Shown here in pieces: positions 32,088 through 39,823 of a DNA stretch of 39,823 nucleotides. The notes under the pieces are model-generated. The model had not been told where the DNA came from, did not search any database, and saw only the letters and a list, made by a program, of their open reading frames with translations. The DNA is from Candidatus Methanophagales archaeon (GTDB lineage: Archaea; Halobacteriota; Syntropharchaeia; Alkanophagales; Methanospirareceae). Each line of letters opens with the position of its first letter. Position 1 is the stretch's first letter. Location of the stretch: NCBI GenBank assembly GCA_029241965.1, contig JAPWVK010000178.1, forward strand, positions 1 to 39,823, given 5' to 3'. Made by a program: the position numbers and the translations under genes.

Positions 32088-33287
32088 TTAAAGTATCCTC
32101 GAGTTTTGTTCTATATGCCCCGAAGCGAAAGCACCGGGTCCCACAAGCGTGTTGTTTCCGATAATCGCTCCTGCATCTATACTTGCATTTATCCCGGTCC
32201 TCACACCATCGCTTATGATTGCCCCGAATTTCCTTCTCCCTGTATCCAATCCTTTTGCTTTCACATGTGCGTTATCAAACCTTAAGTTTGCTATCTTCGT
32301 TCCCGCACCAAGGTTGCATCTACATCCAATAACAGAATCTCCGACATAGCTGAGGTGCGGAATTTTCGTATTGTCCATAATAATCGAACTTTTAAGCTCA
32401 ACCGCGTTTCCTATATGGCAATTATCGCCAACGCTCGTATTTGGACGTATGTAGCAATTAGGACCAATTTCACAATTTTTCCCTATCACAACGGGACCTT
32501 CTATGTAAGAACCAGATTTAATTAACGTACCCTCTCCAATCAATATTTTACCTTTTATACTGACATTTTCCTCGTGTTTACCCTTATTATCTGTGCTTAT
32601 CCTATCAATTAGAAGTTCGTTTGCTGCCAGCAAATCCCACGGGTAGCTTACGTCGGTCCAACGCCCGATCTTCTTCCAGGAGATAAGATTGCCTTCGTCT
32701 ATCAGCAACTGTATAGAATCCGTGAGCTCAAATTCACCCCTTTTCGATTTAGGAGTCCTTGACAAGGCGTTAAAAATAGTCTCGTCTAAGAGGTAAACAC
32801 CCGCGTTTATCAGGTTCGATGGAGGCTCTCGCATCTTCTCGTGTATTCTTGTTATCTTCTCTCCTTCGGTCTCAACAACGCCGTACTCTTCGGGATTTGT
32901 TACTTCAATTACACCGAGTGTAATATCACCAGTTATAACTCGCTTAATATCATCCGCACTTACAATTGTGTCCCCGTTCAGCATGAGGAATTTATCTTCT
33001 ACTAACTTTTCTGCTTTCCACAGTGCGTCTGCAGTGCCAAGCTGCGCTTTTTGCGTTACATACTGGATTTCTACATCCCAGTCCGCGCCATTTCCAAAGT
33101 AATCACGAATGGTCTCATCATGGTATCCAACAACGAATAAAAAGTTTTTTATCCCCGCTCTTTTCACCTCCTCCAGCAAATGCTCCATTATCGGCTTTCC
33201 CGCTATCGGTAGCATTACTTTTGGCCTTTCGTAAGTAAGGGGTCGCATCCTCTTTCCCTCACCCGCTGCTAAAATTACTGCGTTCAT
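32088..33287 (-). CDS. Bifunctional sugar-1-phosphate nucleotidylyltransferase/acetyltransferase (GlmU-like), copy A
   Basis: 399 residues, same architecture as the gene at 30905: MNAVILAAGEGKRMRPLTYERPKVML, LGTADALWKAEKLV, MLNGDTIVSADD and GRWTDVSYPWDLLAAN for the transferase. The helix from about residue 235 reads GKILIGEGTLIKSGSYIEGPVVIGKNCEIG through RTGINASIDAGAIIGNNTLVGPGAFA. The C-terminus IINN...GVRTGINASIDAGA is closer to the acetyltransferase-active group. It is first in the operon, with a TATA element (TTTATATTATA on the minus strand, about 33320-33332) about 35 nt upstream. Confidence 0.87.
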   Translation of the reverse strand: MNAVILAAGEGKRMRPLTYERPKVMLPIAGKPIMEHLLEEVKRAGIKNFLFVVGYHDETIRDYFGNGADWDVEIQYVTQKAQLGTADALWKAEKLVEDKFLMLNGDTIVSADDIKRVITGDITLGVIEVTNPEEYGVVETEGEKITRIHEKMREPPSNLINAGVYLLDETIFNALSRTPKSKRGEFELTDSIQLLIDEGNLISWKKIGRWTDVSYPWDLLAANELLIDRISTDNKGKHEENVSIKGKILIGEGTLIKSGSYIEGPVVIGKNCEIGPNCYIRPNTSVGDNCHIGNAVELKSSIIMDNTKIPHLSYVGDSVIGCRCNLGAGTKIANLRFDNAHVKAKGLDTGRRKFGAIISDGVRTGINASIDAGAIIGNNTLVGPGAFASGHIEQNSRIL

Positions 33288-33315
33288 AATTATGGCACGG
33301 TCAAGAATATCTAAG

Positions 33316-33332
33316 AACTACGTATAATATAA
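33316..33332 (-). promoter_or_regulatory. TATA region for the glmU-like/glmS operon
   Basis: CTTTTATATTATACGTA on the minus strand lies about 30-45 nt before the ATG at 33287, giving a short leader. Confidence 0.5.
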
Positions 33333-33378
33333 AAGAGTAACTTAGCAAGGAGAAGATGGAAGGAGAGAAAGGATTATT

Positions 33379-33530
33379 TTAAATCAATCCAAGCAATTGC
33401 TTATTCACGATATTCACGTGCTTCTGATGTCTTCTTGCGGCATCAAAGCTGGACCCGTTGGTGCCAATGAGCTTAGTCGCCAGTTTACGTTCCCTTTTAG
33501 CTCACAATAGCTTTTTTCGCATTCTTTCAT
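33379..33530 (-). pseudogene. Frameshifted small ORF downstream of the mini zinc-finger gene
   Basis: MKECEKSYCEL (from 33530) is followed after a one-base shift near 33500 by LKRERKLATKLIGTNGSSFDAARRHQ and KHVNIVNKQLLGLI to a stop at 33379-33381. The second half has good protein-like composition. It could be a separate small gene or the continuation of the zinc-finger ORF at 33538-33636. Family unknown. Confidence 0.4.
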
Positions 33531-33537
33531 CACCAAC

Positions 33538-33636
33538 TCATTCCGCCTTCACGTAGAGCATACATCTACCATTACGTATGCAGCCAACACAAACTCGCAA
33601 AGATGCTTTTTCTTCGCCGCATATAGCGCAGTTCAT
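33538..33636 (-). CDS. Mini zinc-finger protein (32 aa), coupled to the wHTH gene
   Basis: MNCAICGEEKASLRVCVGCIRNGRCMLYVKAE has C-x2-C (CAIC), then C-x2-C (CVGC) and a further Cys, as in a treble-clef or zinc-ribbon knuckle. Its ATG overlaps the stop of the wHTH gene (GCATGA), so it is translated by coupling. Too short for the track. It may have been longer originally, as the frame downstream is broken. Confidence 0.5.
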   Translation of the reverse strand: MNCAICGEEKASLRVCVGCIRNGRCMLYVKAE

Positions 33637-34007
33637 GCCGCCTCTTCCCGTACCCTCAACGTTATCCCCTTCTTATTTACCAAGACCTCAAGCCTTTTAC
33701 CGGTAACGCTCTCAAACTCGTCTAATAAATTGAATATCTTTCTGTCCACGTGTATAAAATCATCTATACTTTTATCTTCAAATTGCTCGGAGTTTCCTGT
33801 TCTGTTTCCCACTTCCACCCTTTCATTCGCTAAGGACCAGAGCTTTGTCGGGCCTATCATCTCGCAGATGATTAATCCCTTGCCTTTCAGACCTTCAAGA
33901 TATTTTAGAGTTGTTGTTTTGCTCATATTCGCACGTTTAACCACTTCGCTCGTGTTTAATTTCTCGTTCTTCAGTAGTTCAAGTAATTCTTTTTCTCGCC
34001 AGTGCAT
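33633..34007 (-). CDS. Winged helix-turn-helix transcriptional regulator
   Basis: I use the ATG at 34007 (MHWREKELLELLKNEKLN), because a TATA box (AATATATATA, about 34024-34034) overlaps the codons of the longer track start and lies about 20 nt upstream. Residues about 3-58 form a wHTH: EKELLELLKNEKLNTSEVVKRANMSKTTTLKYLEGLKGKGLIICE, with a wing PTKLWSLA. Residues 60-124 (SIDDFIHVDRKIFNLLDEFESVTGKRLEVLVNKKGITLRVREEAA) are a small helical/beta ligand or dimer domain. ArsR/MarR-like in layout. The target may be its own operon or the divergent side; nothing in the sequence shows it. Confidence 0.78.
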   Translation of the reverse strand: MHWREKELLELLKNEKLNTSEVVKRANMSKTTTLKYLEGLKGKGLIICEMIGPTKLWSLANERVEVGNRTGNSEQFEDKSIDDFIHVDRKIFNLLDEFESVTGKRLEVLVNKKGITLRVREEAA

Positions 34008-34023
34008 ACGCTGTTCACCATAA

Positions 34024-34034
34024 GAATATATATA
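34024..34034 (-). promoter_or_regulatory. TATA box for the wHTH/zinc-finger operon
   Basis: TATATATATTC on the minus strand, about 20 nt before the ATG at 34007; this decides the start of the regulator. Confidence 0.5.
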
Positions 34035-34120
34035 CATAAATAATCTTCGGATTTGTTTGACAACAGATTACATACAACCTCTCTTTCTGCGTTTTTTTCT
34101 TTTAGCACCGCTTTTATTTT

Positions 34121-35836
34121 TTAAAACAGCATTTCCCGCTTGCGCTCCGTAGGCACGCCGTTATCATCCCAACCACGCATACGATAATACGCCTCCAGCG
34201 TATTCGAAAACTCTTCCCGGTCTATTACTCTTCCATTCACCTGCTCGTCAAAGAATCTATTGGGTAGCGTATCATCTTCTCTAGAAAACCCCTCTCTCAC
34301 ATTATAAAGCCGTTCAAGGTTCCATATCCGCTCGCCAACACGCATCAAATCCTCTGACGTATAAACTTCGCCAGTTACCGCGCTTAATATGTTCGCATAT
34401 TCCTCCTCGCCTGCACCGAAGAATGCGAATTTACAAACCACGAGCGAATCAACAGCGGCAAATCTATCCTGGAATATCTTTGTGTGTCCTGCTTTGCCCG
34501 CAAGTGTGTAAGGATCAATCGCCTTCGGCTTTCGCAGTATCTCCGGCGCCACGAGATATGCCCTCGTATGACATCCGCCACGGTTAGAGGTAGCGTAGCT
34601 AAAACCCAGCCCTTTTACGCCACGAGGATCGTATGCAGGCAGTTCAAGCCCTTTTACCTGCATTGACTTCTCAATACAGCCTTCAGAAGCCGAAAATAGC
34701 TTCGCACCTCTGCCAAGCTTTTCCCCAATACTCTCTTTTTCACCTATCATTCTCGTCAGCTTTAAAAGTTCGGCATGCGAAATACCCGCATTCCTGATTT
34801 CGCTGTAGCAGCCCAAAACGCCCGCGACTGAAATTGTATCCAAACCGTAATCGTTACACAGCCTGTTCGCCGCAACAACTGCCTCGTAATCAGAATTTTG
34901 AATGTTCGCGCTCATCAGACCGATTGTTTCATATTCCGGTAGCTCATTGCCTTCTTTATCTACACTTTTGCATGCGATAGGGCAGGAATAGCATGCTCTC
35001 TTTGCGGGCGAATATTTGTCGTTTATAGCTTTTGCAAAAAATGGCGTCAAATCAGTCTCAGACTCAACCTTACTAAAATTGGCAACAGGCAGAATTTTCA
35101 TCCAGCTCGTTATCTTCACTAAAAACGGCGTGCCAAAGACCGCCAGACCTTTACTTATCGTAGGACTCGCAACTAATAACCGGTTAATCGCTTTCTTTTG
35201 CTTTGAAAACTCTGCGTTGTCGTAAATTTCTACTTTGCCTGTGCCCTTTACCACTATCGCCTTCAGGTTCTTCGAACCCATAACCGCGCCTACACCGCCA
35301 CGTCCAAAGGCATGAACGGCTTCAGAGATGATCGAAGCTATAACTACATGTTTCTCACCCGCTCTGCCTATACAAGCTACGCTGCCCTTTCCTTTTAAAA
35401 GATGGGTTGTCTCTTTTACGTTCTTACCCCACAGCGTCAAAGCGGATTTTATCTCTGTTCTTTCGTCTTCTATTTCAATAAAAACAGGGTCGGGCGATTT
35501 GCCAGTAATAATTATCGCATCGTATCCCGCCTTTTTCAATTCAGGCCCAAATGAACCACCGCAGTTAGAATCGAATATCGTTCCGGTCAAAGGCGATTTC
35601 GTGGACAGTGAGACTCTACCCGAAGCGGGAGTGGTAGTGCCTGTTAACGGACCGGCGGCAAATACAAGCAGGTTATCTGGTGAAAGGGCTTCTACACGCC
35701 CCACATCGTAAACTATTTTCGCGCCAAGTCCGCGACCACCAATATAATCTTTGAGTAACGAATATTCCGGCACGAAGCTATCTATTCGACCTTTCGAAAG
35801 GTCTATTTTGAGTATCCTATTATTCCAACCGTTCAT
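34121..35836 (-). CDS. Tungsten-containing aldehyde:ferredoxin oxidoreductase (AOR family)
   Basis: 571 residues, close to the family length. Order of motifs: MNGWNNRILKIDLSKGRIDSF, YIGGRGLGAKIVYD, GPLTGTTTPASGRVSLSTKSPLTGTIFDSNCGGSFGPELKKAGYDAIIITG (tungstopterin-binding domain), GRGGVGAVMGSKNLKAIVVKG, then the [4Fe-4S] ligands CYSCPIACK near residue 295 and the fourth Cys in DSLVVCKFAFF. GLELPAYDPRGVKG and SNRGGCHTRAY are typical of the middle domain. It oxidises aldehydes to acids with reduction of ferredoxin in the cytoplasm. The substrate is unknown; no AOR-maturation gene is adjacent. The gene stands alone in its direction. Confidence 0.93.
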   Translation of the reverse strand: MNGWNNRILKIDLSKGRIDSFVPEYSLLKDYIGGRGLGAKIVYDVGRVEALSPDNLLVFAAGPLTGTTTPASGRVSLSTKSPLTGTIFDSNCGGSFGPELKKAGYDAIIITGKSPDPVFIEIEDERTEIKSALTLWGKNVKETTHLLKGKGSVACIGRAGEKHVVIASIISEAVHAFGRGGVGAVMGSKNLKAIVVKGTGKVEIYDNAEFSKQKKAINRLLVASPTISKGLAVFGTPFLVKITSWMKILPVANFSKVESETDLTPFFAKAINDKYSPAKRACYSCPIACKSVDKEGNELPEYETIGLMSANIQNSDYEAVVAANRLCNDYGLDTISVAGVLGCYSEIRNAGISHAELLKLTRMIGEKESIGEKLGRGAKLFSASEGCIEKSMQVKGLELPAYDPRGVKGLGFSYATSNRGGCHTRAYLVAPEILRKPKAIDPYTLAGKAGHTKIFQDRFAAVDSLVVCKFAFFGAGEEEYANILSAVTGEVYTSEDLMRVGERIWNLERLYNVREGFSREDDTLPNRFFDEQVNGRVIDREEFSNTLEAYYRMRGWDDNGVPTERKREMLF

Positions 35837-36210
35837 ATAATTTCTTTAGTGTGGTGCTATTGAAATATCTTTCATTCAAAATCATAGAAGAAAATTGAAA
35901 AGAGTGGTAGAGACGCCCATCTATATTCTTGGCGAGGCACAAAGAAGTGTTTGAAAAGTTCGGGGCGTTAATCCGCTCTCTGGTATAAGCCCTTTCTAAT
36001 CTCGAATCTCCTGACCGGAACTCAACGCCAGTTGATTAAAATAAGAGGTGGATAACACTGTTGTTGCTCCTATTGTTCTACCCTTCTTTACAGTTATGTT
36101 AATGCTTATCCTCCTTGGGAGCACCTTGGATATTAAATCGAAAGTTTTTACGCGGATATGATCGTTAATCCGCAACAGCACTATTGAGCCACTTGCGTGG
36201 CAGAACCAAA
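35837..36210. other. Intergenic region without a supported gene
   Basis: About 370 nt between divergent genes. A plus-strand frame around 35907-35993 (VVETPIYILGEAQRSV, then one frame over FEKFGALIRSLV) hints faintly at a broken thiolase-like start, too short to call. Both promoters must lie here. Confidence 0.3.
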
Positions 36211-36211
36211 A

Positions 36212-36219
36212 CTATAAAT
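36212..36219 (+). promoter_or_regulatory. TATA box for the coiled-coil gene
   Basis: CTATAAAT lies about 28 nt before the ATG at 36244, which supports the internal start and a near-leaderless transcript. Confidence 0.5.
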
Positions 36220-36243
36220 CTGACTACCGTCTACTTAATAGAT

Positions 36244-37521
36244 ATGAAATGGCTAAACAAAATCCTTGGCAAGGAGGAGGTAATACCATCCACCGTCGCC
36301 TTCAATGAACTAGATGCCTGGTTAGAACTGGTATCGAAATCGTTATTTCGTGGTCTGGGCACGAACGCCGACCAGTTATACAAAGAGATAAGCGATACAC
36401 GTGATAGACTCAAGCAAGACACCACCGAACTTCAAGATGCCGAATCAAAGGCGGATATGCCAGATACTATCGCAAAAATCGGTTTGCCAAACCGCGATAA
36501 ACTGGTAAAAAATCTCTATTCGCTGACCGAAAAGATTTCTATTCCGACCCGGACCGATTATAAAACCGTTTTAGCCTTTTATGGCACTACGCATTCCAAC
36601 ATAGAATCTGCGCTTGGTAAATCATCGAAGACCATCTACTATGTTCGGTCGCTCTTTCCTGATGAGGTCAAGGAAGTTGAATCAGATCTCAAACGATTGA
36701 GAACCGCTCTTAATCTACTTGTCACACCCATAAAGGGAAAAGAAAGCAAGATTACGAATTTAGAACGTGTGCCCACGATAGTACAGAACATAAAAGATTT
36801 GAAATTAGGAATAGCGAAGGAGAAAGAGAACGTTCGCGAACAAGAGGAAGAGAGTTCGACACTCGAAATGAGGATAGGAACAGAAGAGAAAAGATTGAGG
36901 GTGATAGAAGATAGTGAAGACTGGAGACGGTTCAAAGAGTTCGAGACCGAATTAGCTACATTAAAAGAGGAACTTACCGCAGTCGAATTGGAAATTAGCA
37001 ATTTGTTCGCGCCAATTAACAAAGAGCTCAAGCTATTGAAGAAACAGGATGAGACCGGGCGGTTTACCCTCACGCCGGAAGAGCGAAGAGCGATCTCGGC
37101 AATCTTATCAACCCCAATTCAAGCGCTTGGTGAAGATATCAACGAATATCTCCGCTCTATAAGGAAGCTCATAGAAGGAGAGGATTCTATACTGAAGGAT
37201 CGAAAGCGAGAGAAGGCACTGAAATGGATAGACCATCTGTTAAGTGCGGGGCTATCCGCGATAAAAGACAAACGTGAACGGCTACAATCGAAAATTGAAG
37301 AGGCCGGAGGTACGCTTTCTGATATGACGATACTCAACGATAGAGTGGAGGTCGAAGAATCTATTGTGTCTGCTAACGGGCAACTCACGCGATTACAAGA
37401 AGGAATAGCACGAGCGGAAAGGCATGTAGTTTCGTTGGAGGAGGAACTTACAAAGAAAGAGGGGCTTTTGTTAGAGACTTTGGAACGTATTGCGGGTACG
37501 GAGATAGAGGTTCAGTTTTAA
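36244..37521 (+). CDS. Coiled-coil protein of unknown function
   Basis: The start was moved from 36184 to the internal ATG MKWLNKILGKEEVIPSTVAF because of the TATA box. 425 residues, mostly alpha-helical with long heptad-like runs: about 45-75, 150-260 (TNLERVPTIVQNIKDLKLGIAKEKENVREQEEESSTLEMRI) and 350-420. A non-coiled segment at about 255-300 reads NLFAPINKELKLLKKQDETGRFTLTPEER. No signal peptide, no Walker motif, no SMC hinge or head, so it is not an SMC/Rad50 ATPase. It resembles archaeal SMC-like coiled-coil proteins of unknown function. Followed 18 nt later by the cupin gene, so cotranscription is likely. Confidence 0.7.
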   Translation: MKWLNKILGKEEVIPSTVAFNELDAWLELVSKSLFRGLGTNADQLYKEISDTRDRLKQDTTELQDAESKADMPDTIAKIGLPNRDKLVKNLYSLTEKISIPTRTDYKTVLAFYGTTHSNIESALGKSSKTIYYVRSLFPDEVKEVESDLKRLRTALNLLVTPIKGKESKITNLERVPTIVQNIKDLKLGIAKEKENVREQEEESSTLEMRIGTEEKRLRVIEDSEDWRRFKEFETELATLKEELTAVELEISNLFAPINKELKLLKKQDETGRFTLTPEERRAISAILSTPIQALGEDINEYLRSIRKLIEGEDSILKDRKREKALKWIDHLLSAGLSAIKDKRERLQSKIEEAGGTLSDMTILNDRVEVEESIVSANGQLTRLQEGIARAERHVVSLEEELTKKEGLLLETLERIAGTEIEVQF

Positions 37522-37539
37522 CTTTGATTTTTATTAAAA

Positions 37540-37872
37540 ATGAAAGTGGTAGGGAAAAAATCAAACAGCGCTTTTATAGCAAAGGACGGCTCTGAGATAA
37601 TAGAGCTGTTCAAATCGGAGAGGATGAGTTTGGCGGAAGCAACGGTTTATAAAGAGACGAAACGCCATTTTCATAACACATCCGAGGAACTATACCACAT
37701 CTTGGAAGGTAAAGGCGTTATGGAGATTGAAGGTGAGAAGAATGATGTTTCTGTGGGGGATACGGTGGTCATACTACCCAAAGAGACGCATAGGATATTC
37801 ACGACTAATAAAGTAAGATTCTTGTGCCTCTGCTCGCCTCCATATTCAGATGAGGATACGGTATTGGGATAG
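37540..37872 (+). CDS. Small cupin-domain protein
   Basis: 110 residues, a single conserved cupin barrel. Motif 1 reads ETKRHFHNTSEELYHILEGKGVMEIEGE (two His, Glu and a G-x-G turn). Motif 2 reads DTVVILPKETHRIFTT (P-x3-H). The metal-binding set H-x-H-like plus Glu and His is present. Such proteins are mannose-6-phosphate isomerase-like or sugar/metal binding; enzyme activity is not deducible. It is cytoplasmic (no signal) and sits between a coiled-coil gene and a DUF2103-like gene with gaps of 18 and 6 nt: a three-gene transcript. Confidence 0.85.
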   Translation: MKVVGKKSNSAFIAKDGSEIIELFKSERMSLAEATVYKETKRHFHNTSEELYHILEGKGVMEIEGEKNDVSVGDTVVILPKETHRIFTTNKVRFLCLCSPPYSDEDTVLG

Positions 37873-37878
37873 TTCGAG

Positions 37879-38184
37879 ATGACAAGGTTCAGATACATCC
37901 GGAACGGAGTCAAAAGGAAACACGGGATTATAGAAGGTGTTTTACCTTTATTGGAGCGAATATCTGCGATAGAAGGAGTGGAAAAGGTAGTGCCTGCTTT
38001 GATCTCCCATTCTACTGCAAGAGGTACAAAACAGCCAGAATTGAGGTTTCAGAGAGATACACCCTCGGGGTTCAAGTTATTGGCGCACAGCAAAAGAAGT
38101 ATTCAGGAGATATTCGTGGTGGTTACGGAGTCGAAGAAAGAAGAAGTTAAGAAGGAATTAGAGATTGCAAAGGGATTGTTTTAA
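37879..38184 (+). CDS. DUF2103-like small protein
   Basis: 101 residues, basic: MTRFRYIRNGVKRKHGIIEGVLPLLERISAIEGVEKVVPALISHSTARGTKQPELRFQRDTPSGFKLLAHSKRSIQEIFVV. The His and Arg-rich core and length fit the archaeal predicted metal-binding DUF2103 family, from memory only. It begins 6 nt after the cupin stop. Function unknown; a possible RNA- or metal-related role is inference. Confidence 0.6.
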   Translation: MTRFRYIRNGVKRKHGIIEGVLPLLERISAIEGVEKVVPALISHSTARGTKQPELRFQRDTPSGFKLLAHSKRSIQEIFVVVTESKKEEVKKELEIAKGLF

Positions 38185-38301
38185 GTACAGGGACGAGAAT
38201 GTGAAGGTCACAGATAAGTTGTTAAGCTCATTAAACTTTAATACCTTTCTGTTTGCTCACCAATTATTTTTTATCTGTTGAAGTAAAATAAGTAGTAGAA
38301 G

Positions 38302-39823
38302 ATGCCTAATGAAACAATTACGTTCTTGAGCGGAGTGGACATATACGTCTTAGCCGCCTTCTTCAGCATCATAGCAGGAATAGTTGCAATATTCCTGCGT
38401 TTCATTGCAATATTACCGTATATAAAATCTAAAAAGGATTTCTCTGACCTATTCATCTACCGCAAAGCGAAGGACCTGCAACAGAGTGATTTCGCAATTC
38501 AACAGCCTTTACATGCAAACGCAGAAGTATATAAAAGAAGGGATAGTGACGAGACGATAAAGAACTCGCTTAAGAATCATGAAAACGTTTTGGTTGTAGG
38601 TATGCCAAAATCAGGGAAGACTAGAAGTATCTATCAGGCACTAAAAGCAGTCCTCCCGGATTTTATTGTGATTAAAGTCCCGCCCAAAGAAGTAGAACAA
38701 GTTCGTTTCCCATTCATAAAGAGGAATTATTTGGTATTTTTTGACGATTTAAACAAATTTAGTGATGTGAATTTTGATTTTGATTTGTTTTTGAAGAAGA
38801 TTAAAGCGAAATCAAAGAACTTGATTGTCGTTTCAACATGCAGGAGCGGCGATGAGCATACATTAGTTAAAAATAAGTCCATGCAGTTTTTGAGTACTTT
38901 TACAAAGGTTGTAGATCTGGATGAATACGAATTGAATGAAAGCGAGGGAGAAGAATTAGCAAGGGAAGCAGGAGTAACATGGAAGCCCGAGCAATTTCTT
39001 GGAACGCCTGGCTCGGTGATCCTTGACATTGAAGACATGAAAAACAGGTACCGGAACTCAGGGACTTATGAAAGATCTATTTTGAGGGCGTGTAAGCTTT
39101 TAAAACGAGCTAACATTTTTAGTTACGAGAAGGTGCTAATAAGAGCAGTTTCCACTTCCATTTTTGAAACTAAAATCAATGAGTCTTCTTGGATTGATTC
39201 AATCACCCATCTTAAAGAAAATAATCTTGTTACATGGTCTTCCATTCCTAAAATTGATGTCTATGACCCCACATTAGAATCGGTTGTTGGTGATTATGAC
39301 CCAGTAGATCATCTTGAAAGTCTATTAAGCCTTTTAATTGGGTTAGAGGATGCGAAAAGTCTATTTTATCTCGGGAATGCCTTTTACAGGGATAAAAATT
39401 ACGAGAATGGAGAAAAAAGCTATAAAGAGTGTTTACGGATTAGTCCAGAGGTGGCAGAAGTGCATAATAATCTTGGGATTTTGTTAAACAATGTGGGAAG
39501 AAAAGAGGATGCGGAGAAGGAATACCGCGAAGCTATAAGGATTAACCACGATTACGCGGGAGCACATAATAATCTTGGGAATTTGTTAAACAATGTGGGA
39601 AGAAAAGAGGATGCAGAGGAGGAATACCGCGAAGCTATAAGGATTAACCGCGATTTTGCAGAAGCACATAATAATCTTGGGGTTTTGTTAAACAATGTGG
39701 GAAGAAGAGAGGATGCGGAGAAGGAATGGAGAGAAGCGCTAAGGATTAAGCCCGATTTCACAGAAGCAGGTTATAATCTTGGGAATTTGCTATATGATTT
39801 GGGAAGAAAAGAGGATGCAGAGG
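38302..39823 (+). CDS. Membrane-anchored P-loop (STAND-like) protein with TPR repeats, truncated by window end
   Basis: Not in the track because it has no stop inside the window. An N-terminal transmembrane helix (about residues 12-33, VLAAFFSIIAGIVAIFLRFIA) is followed by a linker and a P-loop NTPase: Walker A VVGMPKSGKTRS near residue 101, Walker B YLVFFDDLN, sensor-like LIVVSTCRSG, then a helical region about 205-350. From about residue 370 there are TPR repeats of 34 residues (AHNNLGNLLNNVGRKEDAEEEYREAIRI), almost identical in DNA. The architecture matches STAND-type signalling ATPases, which oligomerise on ligand binding by the repeats. Ligand, effector and cellular role are not visible. 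A short promoter region precedes it. Confidence 0.75.
   Translation, partial: MPNETITFLSGVDIYVLAAFFSIIAGIVAIFLRFIAILPYIKSKKDFSDLFIYRKAKDLQQSDFAIQQPLHANAEVYKRRDSDETIKNSLKNHENVLVVGMPKSGKTRSIYQALKAVLPDFIVIKVPPKEVEQVRFPFIKRNYLVFFDDLNKFSDVNFDFDLFLKKIKAKSKNLIVVSTCRSGDEHTLVKNKSMQFLSTFTKVVDLDEYELNESEGEELAREAGVTWKPEQFLGTPGSVILDIEDMKNRYRNSGTYERSILRACKLLKRANIFSYEKVLIRAVSTSIFETKINESSWIDSITHLKENNLVTWSSIPKIDVYDPTLESVVGDYDPVDHLESLLSLLIGLEDAKSLFYLGNAFYRDKNYENGEKSYKECLRISPEVAEVHNNLGILLNNVGRKEDAEKEYREAIRINHDYAGAHNNLGNLLNNVGRKEDAEEEYREAIRINRDFAEAHNNLGVLLNNVGRREDAEKEWREALRIKPDFTEAGYNLGNLLYDLGRKEDAE
39421..39823 (+). repeat. Tandem 102-bp TPR-coding repeats
   Basis: Units of 102 bp with GCACATAATAATCTTGGG, AATGTGGGAAGAAAAGAGG and TACCGCGAAGCTATAAGG repeat with few differences, continuing past the window end. 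The high DNA identity suggests recent expansion or gene conversion. Confidence 0.75.

Noticed and set aside
35890-35995. Possible N-terminal remnant of a thiolase-like gene
   Set aside because: Only about 27 residues across two frames; similarity is too weak to call.
36184-36243. Longer start of the coiled-coil protein
   Set aside because: The extra 20 codons cover the TATA box and are not expected in the protein.
36639-37073. 144-aa minus-strand Ser-rich ORF
   Set aside because: Antisense shadow of the coiled-coil gene; the Ser richness arises from the complement of Glu/Lys codons.

Overview
The window reads as a piece of an archaeal, probably euryarchaeal chromosome. The evidence is two archaeal RNase P protein subunits (Rnp2/Pop5 and Rnp3/Rpp30), an archaeal-type Thg1, a tungsten aldehyde:ferredoxin oxidoreductase, a PGF-CTERM-like anchor, archaeal TATA boxes about 25 nt ahead of start codons with very short leaders, and archaeal-style nucleotidyltransferase/hexapeptide-repeat fusions. 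Nested group II introns, many PKD/SBBP/PEGA/NosD-type surface proteins and DUF3887-type lipoproteins point towards Methanomicrobia-like lineages (Methanosarcina/ANME/Syntrophoarchaeum relatives). That placement is inference.

Left end (1-2650) is a decay zone: an ORF-less group II intron sits inside the reverse-transcriptase ORF of a second group II intron, followed by a lipoprotein gene with an in-frame TGA, a small zinc-ribbon gene, a frameshifted VapC remnant and a frameshifted fragment of a secreted domain. 2740-4769 is a UbiA/MenA-like prenyltransferase plus radical SAM/SPASM operon. 5197-14180 is mostly envelope and secretion: a PMT-type O-mannosyltransferase, a repetitive secreted protein, a tandem PsbP-like protein, a secreted DJ-1-like protein with a PGF-CTERM-like tail, a NosD-type beta-helix protein and a subtilase. 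The last two end in the same roughly 130-residue domain.

14550-18036 is housekeeping: tRNA(CAT), thg1 (its 3' end runs antisense into the tRNA), a PRC-barrel protein, a CBS-fused site-2 protease, and the rnp3-rnp2 operon. 18915-24178 holds an amphipathic helical-repeat protein, a UvrD-like helicase, a decayed PD-(D/E)XK-like gene and a TPR-like plus DUF4062 gene pair that could be defence or signalling. 24014-28647 is a second surface block: three lipoproteins sharing a duplicated 5' module, and a large seven-repeat SBBP/PKD/PEGA/lamin-tail protein broken by a short alien insert. 29004-33287 is an amino-sugar operon (two GlmU-like enzymes and GlmS). The right end has a wHTH regulator coupled to a mini zinc-finger gene, an AOR, a coiled-coil protein, a cupin, a DUF2103-like protein and a membrane-anchored P-loop/TPR protein that runs off the edge.

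The strongest unexplained signal is a repeated secreted domain with CxGTGGH, SYPQI and WIPAI motifs, present four times in the window in four architectures. The second is the helicase/DUF4062/TPR-like cluster. No CRISPR array or rRNA gene was seen.
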